A stretch of 64,000 nt of DNA, from the NCBI RefSeq assembly GCF_030272615.1, contig NC_081406.1, positions 267,521,692 to 267,585,691 of the forward strand, in the 5' to 3' direction. A program made the translations under genes and the position numbers. Below the pieces are notes generated by a model, which had not been told where the DNA came from, did not search any database, and was given only the letters and a program-made list of their open reading frames with translations. Source of the DNA: Cryptomeria japonica. Taxonomy: Eukaryota; Streptophyta; Pinopsida; Cupressales; Cupressaceae. Numbering within the stretch: the stretch's first letter is position 1; the number at the start of each line of letters is the position of its first letter. Of the stretch, positions 12,325 to 22,253 are shown piece after piece.

Positions 12325-14269
12325 TCCACAACCCTTCAAGGTGTGTGCCAATGTTGATATTCCACAAATTCTTCAAAACCCCATCCATCATCCACCATCC
12401 ATTTTTCACAATCCCATTCCGTTAGTCCAATCCTTTCCAAATCCTTATCTTCCATCCCCTATCCATTTCATCTCCCCAATTATTGTTACCAACATCTATG
12501 AGCATACCTCTAGTTCAAAGAAATACTAAGGGATACCATCTATGGAACTAAATGCTTGATTCCTCCCATCCTCCTTCATACATCCACTATCTTCCGCATC
12601 CACTCATCCTCATCCTTATCCATCCAAACTATTCCAAAAATTTATAAAAATAAAAATAAAAAAAAATCAAGAAAAATACAAAAAAATAATAATCAGAAAA
12701 AAGTAAAGAAAAATCATTTCATCCAATGGTGAAAACCACTTCTTGTGGCGCCTTGGGTAGGCACCATGATGAAAACTTGGCAAACAAGCGTCATGTGTAA
12801 TCCCCTCATCCCCTTGCACTCTACACTTGGGGGAAAGCTTCATCCACACAATCCTCCCATCCGTCTACATCATATCTAACTCCATTCTCCTTTCCTATAT
12901 TTGATCTTGACTATCCTATCCATATCCTCCATCTCATAGCCCTCATCGTATCAAAATGAATCCTCCATTCCTATCTTTCATCTTGATCATATAAGAGGCA
13001 AAATAATGTATATGCATGCATGCTTTCGAAAACACAAGCCTTAATTCTCTGCCATCCATATCCATTACACATTATCCTTCAAACTCATACATCTTTATCC
13101 ATCATCCTTACATCCTTAATTCCACTACCTCTAGCATGGGGCATTGCACTCCTTTGTAGCATAGTCCTTAGATCTCCATCACCCTACCCTCCATCCTTTA
13201 TTCCTCCATATCTTATCTATATCCATCCACTTGATTCATCTATCTAAACAGTATCTCCCTCCTTCCATTCATCCATCCTCTTACCCACCCATTGGTTCTC
13301 CCTTGTCATTGGTTCCAGTCAATCAAATCCTATCCACCAATCCACCCCATCCTATCGAATTTCTAATCCAATCCTATCTTATCCAATCATATTCTCCATC
13401 TCTTCCAATTCAATCATTAATCCCATCCTCAATCCAATCCTATTCAATCATCCATCCCCCTTTTCATCCTATCTAATCATTTATCCTTCTTCTAATCCTA
13501 TCCAATCCATCAAACTGAGCTTTCCCCATCTGCTTGAGCTCGCACTAACTTGTGCCTAATCCAAGCACCCATCCATACTTGGCTAATCAAATCCAAGTCA
13601 AAAATCCTCTCATCTACAGACCTCGTGCATACAACTTGTCTTTTGTCATCCATCAATCAATCCATCACCCTGCCATCGGGATGCATCCTTCCCTAGTCCG
13701 ACAGTTTATCCAAATCCATGTCTTACTCTTGGCAAGAGATGTTAGCTAGTCATGTGCATGTTGATTGCATGCTTGAGATTTTCACTTTGTTTTCATCTTG
13801 TGTCCCACGACTATACTTGTTCAGAACTACCTTGATCATCCCATGTCTTTGTATGTCTTGGGTGGTGTATAATGGGGCATAGTTTTCATGAATGGTGCAT
13901 TTGAAGGTCTTCCTTGTATGAACGGGCAACCCTGCATTAGTGTTTATCAATACTTGCATGATTGTGTACAAGGCATTCTTGTTTGGCTGAGCGTCAGTCC
14001 ACGCCTCAGATCTTCATATCATCCTGGTTCTTATAATCAGTGGTGTAGACTATCCATGGCAATATTAAATCTAGGATTGCTCTCTATACTTTCTCAACAA
14101 GTAATCCATTCCATTTATCATTCCTTTGTCTCATTTCATTCACAACACTCCAACCTATCCTAGTTTCTTCTTTCATTATTTTCATCCTTTCGAGAGCACA
14201 CCCATGTTCTTCGAACCTGCATGTCCTCTCGAGGGGGCATACCACTACTTCCTTGTCATCCTTCCTCCT
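12325..14269. other. E1 3' interior, C-rich and gene-free
   Basis: Up to about 13560 the plus strand is built of CCATCC/CAATCC-type words with very little G. Open frames here are low-complexity His/Pro/Ser/Ile translations. From 13560 to 14269 composition returns toward average and no gene is visible. Confidence 0.6.
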
Positions 14270-14400
14270 CTCATGACTGGGGCACCATGCTACTAGTCCT
14301 TATCCTTTTCTTCATCTCATGACTGGGGCATCATGCTACTAGTCCTTATCCTTTTCTTCATCTCATGACTGGGGAATAATGCTACTAGTCCTTTTCTTCC
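14270..14400 (+). repeat. 46-bp tandem repeat near the E1 3' end
   Basis: Three copies start at 14270, 14316 and 14362. Each begins CTCATGACTGGGG and continues with ATGCTACTAGTCC. The third copy is slightly shorter. The array lies just upstream of the polypurine tract. Confidence 0.9.
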
Positions 14401-14449
14401 ACCATGTTTTATTCTTCTTCGATATAACATCATTTCACAATGCTATATC

Positions 14450-14463
14450 AAAGAGGGGCAAAA
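14450..14463 (+). other. Polypurine tract of E1
   Basis: AAAGAGGGGCAAAA lies immediately before the 3' LTR, the position of the plus-strand primer. It is nearly identical to the tract of gypsy element G2 (43149-43166, minus strand). Confidence 0.88.
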
Positions 14464-15414
14464 TGTAGACACCTAAAATTAATATTTAATTAATTTAAGC
14501 CTATCAACATAATTAGTTGACTTAATTGTGTTATCCTTATTCTTCTCAAAATCAATTAAATCTAATTTAATTAATCTTATCACTATTTTCCAATAATTAA
14601 TTTATCAAATAAATTATTATTCCCCTATTCTTCTAAAGTCCCCTCCAATGATAATTTCCTCTAAACCCACTCAGTTAATTAATTCTAATTAATTAACCTA
14701 GTCATGTGATTCCTAGAAATCACTTTTCCTAATCCCACTCAAGCTAATTAATCCTTCTAGAATCTCTCATAATCATGCTTATCATTATCCCTCAATTTTT
14801 AAATTCCCACTCATGTCACATCAACATTGAGTCTCTCAAAGAAATTCAAATTTCTTTGAATCCCTCAATGTATCCTTATTTTGGAATTTTTAATTCCTCA
14901 TATTTGAAATTCAAATTTCTCCCCCCTTTTCCCAAGGAATTTTATATTCCTGTTTATTTTCCCAAGGCATCCTTGATCCACGCCTTCTATCTAAAATCAA
15001 TCTCAAACCTTCATGATCAAATCAATCTTATCCCTCCATTGGCCTTCTCCAATCTATAAATTGGAGCCTATTCTCCTCACAAATCATCCACTTCTCATGC
15101 ATTGTCATGTTTCTCTTTTCTCCTCTATCTTCATAATCCTCTATCAAATCCACCCATCCTTAATATTTCAATCCAAATCTAATCCATCAATATATCTTGT
15201 TGAGCACTTGGAGAGCATTCCACATCCAAATCAAGCAAGCAACACATCAAGTGGAGCATCAAGGGCACATCCTCATCATCCACTTCATCAAGCTCAATCC
15301 GAAGGAGAAGGTAAAATAGAAAGGTAAAAATGATCTCTTGCTGTTTTAGTGCTTTCATGCTTATTTCCTTATGTTTTTGATCATTTGACCTTTCATCCCA
15401 TTTCCCCCTCTTCA
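14464..15414 (+). repeat. 3' LTR of E1
   Basis: It starts TGTAGACACC and ends CCCTCTTCA, matching the 5' LTR. It is about 40 bp longer because of small insertions. The following bases GCTGGTTTAT belong to the interrupted copia LTR. Confidence 0.93.
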
Positions 15415-16426
15415 GCTGGTTTATGGGATTTATAGTTGGTGGATCGATAAGTATGACTATTCTGGTGACAGTGTATAGGATTGTATTGCATTCCTATACT
15501 TGCTAGTATTTTGGTGATCCAGTTTGGTTATTTAATATTAGTGGTATTTTTTATGCTATCTTGGGCATCCAAAAGTACTCTTGATGATCTGTATTGAATA
15601 TTATGTAATGTTGTTGTGGTGTGCTTTGACAATTTTATCTTTTGCACATGGCCTATAATTTTTTGGTCTATGCGGTTACTTGACATATGGACAATAATCT
15701 AAGATGGATTTGAAGGTGTGCCAAATTCATGTGAAACCTCACACCTCTCATTTTTTATTTTAAATTTGCATTGGAGTTTTTTTTTGGTTGACAGTTTGGT
15801 ATTTACACATTACAACTCATTAGGACGACCTAATTGGTGTTGTTAAGGTTGTGGTTGATATATAAAGGATGGAATCATTGTGGAGAGATAGTAACAAAGT
15901 TTTGTGTTGTGCAAAGTATATGTGAAGCAGTGAAGTGGTCCAAAAGTGTTACAGAGCAATGATGAAGACAATTTTAAATTTGTTTTGAATTGTGAATTGT
16001 GATCATTATTTTAGTGCATGCAATTCTCTACAATTCAACTTTATTGATGTTTTTGTATCTAGCATATTGTACCTTGCCTTGAGAAGTGATCTTCAGTGTT
16101 TGCAAGTCTTTGTTTCTTTCCCCACGGTTGTGCACCTTAGATTTGAAAGTCATCTCAGGGACAATGAGCTCCTTGGCTTTTGGCCTAAACATTGTAACTT
16201 AGTTATTTATATAGTAAGATAGTTCTCATCAAGGTTTTTCCTTGTTTGGGTTTTTTGCCTAAAATTCTTGGTGTTATTAGGTGGTATCTTTTATGGTTTT
16301 AGTTGTTTACTTTCGTGCATAGAGTATATAGAATGAATGATACATAAAAAGGTTGATTATTTATTTTAAAGCATTTTTTACATGTTGCTTCAACCCCCCT
16401 CTTAGTATCTGATAGTGTTCAAAAAT

Positions 16427-16438
16427 TGGTATCAAAGC
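16427..16438 (+). other. iMet primer binding site of the split copia element
   Basis: TGGTATCAAAGC differs at one base from the plant initiator-methionine site TGGTATCAGAGC and follows the LTR end at 16421 after five bases. Element G1 starts five bases later. Confidence 0.8.
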
Positions 16439-16442
16439 AAGA

Positions 16443-18059
16443 TGTAATGTGGAAAAGTTTCCTAGGGTTTCCACCCAAGAAATGGAAGCCACTAGATTTT
16501 TCACTTAGGCACATCACATTCAAAAGAGGATGGGGAATTCATTAGATCCAATCATAAATCAGATCAATACTAAATGCTAAGTGAATTTGGATTGAATGTG
16601 TGTTCCTCTTTTGTGAGTTGAATTGTTGAATTAGGGTAAAATGCTAAAAAATGGAGGTAAAAGCATGAAAACAACAAGCTATGGATGCAGGATTTTCACA
16701 CGCACTTGGATATGAGTAATGTAAGATGAAATGGACCTGCTCTCTGAAATTACCCAAAAAGTGTCGGGACCATGGCACATCACATTGGTCATTCAAACTT
16801 TTCACACGCCACAAGGGGGATGATTCGTCTCTGTGAGTAAAGCTTAATCTGAAGAGTACAACTCCGCACCTGTTTCCTGCACACAGAAAGAAGGGAAATA
16901 TGTTGTGAATAGGGGTTTGCCTAAGTCAAACCCCAGTTTTGGAATTAACCTTGATTAAAATATTTCAAATGCTTGAAATAAATAATGGAAAGGTATACCT
17001 CAGATCTGCAATAAATGATAATGATGCTTTGCTTCTTGAATGCAATCACATATGTTGTATGAAATGGCATGAACATGAAAAAACCCTAACACACACACAT
17101 GCAGCTTGCAAATGAATGATGTTAAGTTTCTCCACAATGGTTGAATGAAAATGATTGATATAGACTTGATGAATGCTTGAGAAGATTTCACATGACCTGC
17201 ACTTTCACTCCACAAGAGGCTCCTTCAAATGAGGAAAGGAAAGGCTATATGTATGAAACCCTGACATTGTTTTTGATCATAGGCCAAACTATAAGTGATA
17301 TATTTTCACAAAAAGTCAGGTTTTAACATTATAATACCAAAAAATCATGATCCTAAAATTTGTGGAGAAAAAGTAGGGATCGATATGAATCACATTGATC
17401 CGACCAACTTTTTTCCAAATTTTTAGTGATGCAAGATATTTTGATTGTAAGGTGATTCCCAAGTGGGTGCAACAATTAAAGATGTTTAGATATGCAACAT
17501 TAGGCCTTGAAGGTTGAAATAGGACATAATTAGGGTTTTTGATGAATTAATTAATTGAAGGAATAACAAGGGGCACACTTAGGGTAAATTGCCCAATTGT
17601 GGAATGATAAAAGAAGACTTTAGATTTAATTAAATGATTAAAGGGGACTTAAAATAATGCTCCCAATTATCCACTTATGCCACTTGTATCCAAATGAGAG
17701 GGGAAGACCTCCTTATGCACTTTCCCATCGTCAATTATGTTAATTTTCTAACACAGGCCGACACGGGGAGGGGATTCTTGCCCAAATTTTGGATAGGGAA
17801 AAGAGATCAAAATGGGCCCCAATTAGGGAGGACCATGGCATGCCGCCATGGTCTTGGTGGTGACCAAGGAGCCACAACCTGGTCCTACCCCATAATTAGG
17901 CCAAGGTTAAGGGGACCAACAAGATATAATGATATAATATGGTCATTATTGCATGGTGGGGGCATAAATAGGTCCCTCTCAAGTGCAAAGGTGTAGGTGC
18001 TAAAGTGAGAGCCCTAAACGCAGTCCAAATTATAAGGGAGTGCAATTTAGGATGCTACA
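16443..18059 (-). repeat. 3' LTR of G1 (complete, 1617 bp)
   Basis: On the minus strand it begins TGTAGCATCCTAAATTGC after a polypurine tract and ends CCACATTACA. Positions 16443-17556 align closely with 40871-42015. An open frame at 17694-17996 has no recognisable content. Confidence 0.88.
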
Positions 18060-18073
18060 TTTAGCCCCTTGTC
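18060..18073 (-). other. Polypurine tract of G1
   Basis: On the minus strand GACAAGGGGCTAAA directly precedes the LTR start, the expected place for plus-strand priming. Confidence 0.75.
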
Positions 18074-19729
18074 TAGCAGGAGTATGAGCTTACACAAATA
18101 CTCATGGTAAATTAGAAGAAAGAGAGATGAAGGAGAGAGGAATGCAGAGAAAAATCATGAGTATAAGACAACACTAATTTAGAGGAACCAAACCCCTAAT
18201 CTTAGGATCTTAACTCAAACATATGCAAGGGAACAAAACAAGACAAACAAAAAGGCAAACAAAGACAAAGGCAAAAGACACAAAAAAACACACAAGACAC
18301 AAAAGCTAAAGACCAACAACAAGAACTCAACTAGCCAAAGAGACCTCGATATCAAAATGTCTCAATGACTAATATCATTCTTGAAAAATGCCATCTCACG
18401 AAAACAAGCAATCACATAAAAGAGCAAAGAAAATATCATCCATGAACTACAAGTAGCTAGGCTATGAGTTCATCAGAAGAAAAGAGAGAGGCAATGAATA
18501 CACTCTAGATATGTTTATCCAGGTGATCCATGAGAAGAATGATGAGAGAGAGAACATAGATACCTCGCCCCTAGATGTTTGCATCTAGGTGATCCATGTT
18601 GGGGAGGAGAGTAGGAATAGTCTAGCCTTATTTTGCTAGTTCCACTCATCCTCGTGCATGTGTGCAAGTGATGTCTTGTTTCAAGTATGAAGCACCTCAT
18701 TTTTGAGTGTGAATTAACCCATCTAAGATATATAATAAAAATTCCAAGAGGTGATTGTGTGTGCAAATGTAAATTCCAAGAGGCAAATGTGTGTGCAAAT
18801 GCCAAGAGGCGAATGACAGATACATGCTTGGTTTTGAGGACATCTTGTGTAAGTGTTTTGCTTAGGTTTTGGTGGTGTGTAACCTCATCTAAGATATATA
18901 TCAAATTTTGCATTTGGTTTTAGGTGTTAAGCATCTCGTCTAAGAGTTTGTGTCCTCTGGTTTCGATAATGAACACCCCGTCTAAGACATGCAAAAATGC
19001 TATGCGAAAATATAGTACAATATGGTACACAGGGAACGTTATGGGTGCCCATCCCTTAAGATGTCAACATAGCCCTATGTTGATGTCTTAAGGAAGCTAG
19101 AAACAAGGATACCAACCTACAACACCAAGGAGATATCCTCTTCAAGCAAGGATAAGATAGCTGAAAAAGAGATATTGTAAAAGGAGATCCTTGGAGGAGA
19201 AGAGATCTTTTCTCAAAAGACATCTATCTCAAAGAGGCGTTTCTTGAAAAAATATAACATCTTCTACTAAAAACAAGGAAAGGGGAACAATAATGCATAT
19301 CTTCCTCCTATTTCTAGGTGGAAGAGATTATTGATGAAGGATGACACACTTTTGACCCAATGTGAGGGGTTAAGTTTATGATAGGTGTACATAGCCAAGT
19401 GAGGAAGAGGTTGTAGCCAAGGACATACAATTATTACATAAGAGAGAATCCTTGAGCAAACAAAAAATTCACACAAAGAATGATACCAAATTATAAGAAA
19501 ACATCACTCAACAAAGGAAAAGTAGATCCTTAGAGAGGGTGAGAGAAATAAATCATTGACCCCCAAGTGTAAGGACAATGAGAATAATTACACAACTTCC
19601 AAAGAGAGATTATTAATAAGACATACCATTTCAAACAAAGAATAGGTCCTAACAAGGGACACACATGTACTCACATTAAATATAATTCTATGCAGGAAAG
19701 GACATCACGTTATAAAAATGCAACTCAAA
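18074..19729 (-). other. G1 3' interior, no gene
   Basis: Composition is purine-rich on the plus strand. A phrase of the type CATCTAAGATATATA, CGTCTAAGA recurs near 18719, 18890, 18938 and 18980. CCAAGAGG(C/T)..ATG words repeat at 18741-18815. 19596-19729 is a diverged copy of 36581-36720, so G1 carried internal tandem repeats. No coding domain is visible. Confidence 0.55.
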
Positions 19730-19770
19730 CACTAGTACATTCGGAGCTAATTTCCGACGGCCGTTTGTCG
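19730..19770 (+). repeat. Left terminal inverted repeat of the CACTA element
   Basis: It begins CACTAGTACATTCGG and runs into TTTCCGACGG. The right end, inverted, reads CACTAATACATTTGG then TTTTCGACTG. The outer 15 bases differ at two positions. Confidence 0.92.
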
Positions 19771-20149
19771 GATTTTTGACGAATTTTCATCGGAGTGTCG
19801 ACAAAATCCACCATCGAAAACTTGGCGTCAGATTGGTCAACGATGCCATGCTCGTCAGAAATTCGACAATCCAATGGACTCTGTCGACGGTCAAAGAAGT
19901 CATCGGTCAAAAGCTTGGTATTCGTTGTAATTCCGATGATGACCATTTTTATAAAAAAAAGCAATAATTATCATCAATATAAAAAAAAAATACCTGAGAA
20001 AAGCCCTTTTGGTTTCTAATTTGGTGTTACTGTACTAATCACTTAAGCGATGGGTCCATTTATCATAAAAGTGTTCTCCCCTTGTCATTTACCTAGGTGG
20101 TCCCTTTAAATATTTTATTCTTGTTTGCTTTTAATCTGTCTTTTCTAAT

Positions 20150-21930
20150 GTCCGTTGGGCCTTATAAGTATCATGCGATTTTCTGTTGATCTGATGGCCC
20201 GCGTTGATTCACGACCAAAAAGTGCTCGAAACATAGTTTCTGTGAAGTAGCGAAAGGTGAAGGTGGACCCGACATATAGGTTTGGACCAAAGCTAAACAC
20301 CGATCAAGTTTCATCTGATCGGACGGACATCGTGGTTTCGTGGGATCAAGCTGAACGTGTTTTAACCTTTGCTAAGTGGCGAAAGGGTTTAGCGGGTCCC
20401 AAAGATAAGCGGTCTTCTTTGGTTAAAGAATGATCGGGTTGGAAAAAGATCAATGGCTTCTCATTGTTTCGTGGCCGGGAGATGCACGAGCTATACCTTC
20501 AGTGAAATAGGGAAAAGGTGGAGTGTCCCGCTAAGAGTGGTAGTAAATGTGGTAACCCCAGTTGGCGATGACATGGTGGTGACAAGGCACTGAGTTGGCA
20601 GTATGCAATGGGTCTGGGCAAGGTTGTCATAAAAAGAGTAAACAATGAGCAAGTTCTTGAGATCTAACAGCTCGCGTGAATTCACGAAGATAAGATGCTA
20701 GCAAGTTAGTCATTGAGAAGTAGTGAAAAGGCCAATGGGCCCAAGGGATAGGCATGGCATGAAGTTAAAAGCAGATCAGGTCTGTTTTGATCTAACAGTT
20801 CTCGTGGTTTCGCAGCTGCAAGCCAAACGAAGAATAATGTTCGCGAAGTCGCAAAAGACAGGTGAAAATCACACAGAGGATTGACGTGGCATAACAGCTG
20901 CCACTTTTTGTAGAGATTGGAAAAAGATCAATGGCTTCTCGTTGTTTTGTGGCCGGGAGATGCACGAGCTATACCTTTAGCAAAATAACGAAAAGGTGGA
21001 GGGTCCCACTAAGAGTGGTAGTAAATGTGGTAACCCCAGTTGGCGATGACATGGTCGTGACAAGGCACTGAGTTGGTGGTATGCAGTGGGTCCAGGCAAG
21101 GTTGTCATAAAAAGAGTAAACAACGAGCAAGTTCTTGAGATCTAACGGCTCACGTGAATTCACGAAGATAAGATGCTAGCAAGTTAGTAATTACAAAGTA
21201 GCGAAAAGGCCGATGGGCCCAAGGGGCGGGCATGGTATGAAGTTAAAAGTAGATCAGGTCTATTTTGATCTAACAGTTCTTGTGGTTTTGCAGTTGCAAG
21301 CCAAATGAAGAATAATGTTCATGAAGTCGCGAAAGACAGGTGGAAATCACACAGAGGAGTGATGTGACACGTGGTTTAAAAAAGTGGTTGAGGGTCTGCC
21401 TAGGTGTAACTGGTAGTTATGTGGGAATATTAAAAGGGAACACGTGGAGGATTAAGAGTGGAACCAAAAGGAGTTTCCAGGGCTAATGGTCGATTGCAAT
21501 GTGGTGCTTATTAACTGGATAACAAGTGGGGTAAGTAATTCCTGGATAAAGGGCCCACTTAAAAGGCATTCATATCAAGATTAATCCAACCCTTCTTGAC
21601 CTGAAGATGCCCGCAGCTTAACCTCAGTGAAATGGAAAAAACCTTTAGCCATCAAGATGAGGTGCGGTTAGTTAAAAGGATTGATGGTCTCGGTTGGAGT
21701 TAAAGGCCAGGTGATTTGAGTTTGATCTAACGCTTGGCACGGCCTTGTGAATAAAAATTGCACGACTATTAAACTCCGCAAAGTGGCGAAAAGGAGGTAG
21801 GGCCCGACACTTAAGCAAAGAGATTAAACGGAGATAAAGGCAATGTAAGTTCTCAAGATCCAATGACCAACATTGTTTCGTGAAAGAAAAGAGCACGGGT
21901 TTTATGTTCTGTGAAGTAGCGAAAGAGCGA
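20150..21930 (+). repeat. Subterminal motif array of the CACTA element
   Basis: A motif close to GTGAAGTAGCGAAAAGG occurs about eleven times: near 20251, 20371, 20501, 20714, 20843, 20980, 21192, 21320, 21624, 21776 and 21908. Most copies are followed by a G-rich/GGGCCC-like phrase and preceded by GATCTAAC...CGTG..TTCACGA, giving a composite unit of roughly 110-150 bp. In known CACTA elements, subterminal repeats of this kind are the binding sites of the TnpA protein. Binding here is inferred. The right end shows no comparable array. Confidence 0.8.
20441..21365 (+). repeat. 478-bp direct duplication within the subterminal array
   Basis: The block starting GGAAAAAGATCAATGGCTTC at 20441 recurs at 20919 and stays alike for about 445 bp, including CCCCAGTTGGCGATGACATG and TAAGATGCTAGCAAGTTAGT. 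It doubles three of the subterminal motifs. Confidence 0.92.
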
Positions 21931-22253
21931 AACAGAGGAAAGACTTAGAGAAATATTGACCCATTGGAGCCAATTTTGAATTCGATTTGGCGAATTTAAT
22001 TCTAAAAAGAAAGCTGAAGCATGTGGAGTTAATTTCTAAAAACTTAAATGCCAACTTGCCCTTTTCAGTTCGCATCAACTTGATTGCTAAGTATTGTTTC
22101 ATCGAAGTTTGTTGCAGAGCGATTTTCTTCAGGTGAATAATCAGGTTTCTTGTGCTTTTCTTGATAACTCTTGGTTTTTTCTCAAATACTATTGTGTGAA
22201 TTACTTCATTAGAGGTCTGTGCTAGCTTCTAGTGGTATAATTGTTTGACCAGA

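Larger units (their letters stand above)
8363..15414 (+). mobile_element. Non-autonomous LTR retrotransposon E1 (7.05 kb)
   Basis: Two direct repeats of 910 and 951 bp begin TGTAGACACCTAAAATT and end CCCCTCTTCA, giving the canonical TG...CA ends. A primer-site-like sequence starts three bases after the 5' LTR and a polypurine tract lies directly before the 3' LTR. The flanks (ATTGG and GCTGG) match only partly, so the target duplication is degraded or uncertain. The 5.2-kb interior encodes no gag, protease, RT or integrase. It contains only a Pro/Ser-rich ORF and C-rich, G-poor low-complexity DNA. Structurally this is a large retrotransposon derivative that would need enzymes from another element. 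Confidence 0.9.
8175..16421 (+). mobile_element. Copia-type LTR split by element E1
   Basis: The sequence flanking E1 (about 8175-8362 and 15415-16421, some 1.2 kb in total) ends with GTGTTCA and is followed by an iMet-type primer site. This makes it the 5' LTR of a plus-strand copia element. Its suggested start, TGTTACTGATGTCAAAC, resembles the start region of the C4 LTR. Only the LTR and primer site survive in the window, because gypsy element G1 begins at 16443. The left boundary is an estimate. Confidence 0.5.

Noticed and set aside
18515-18923. Open frames on both strands at 18515-18923
   Set aside because: They overlap in opposite directions in G1 3' DNA that contains short repeats. 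No domain is visible.
22245-22253. TTG start at 22245 for the cargo ORF
   Set aside because: A non-ATG start is not expected for a plant gene, and an in-frame ATG follows at 22254.
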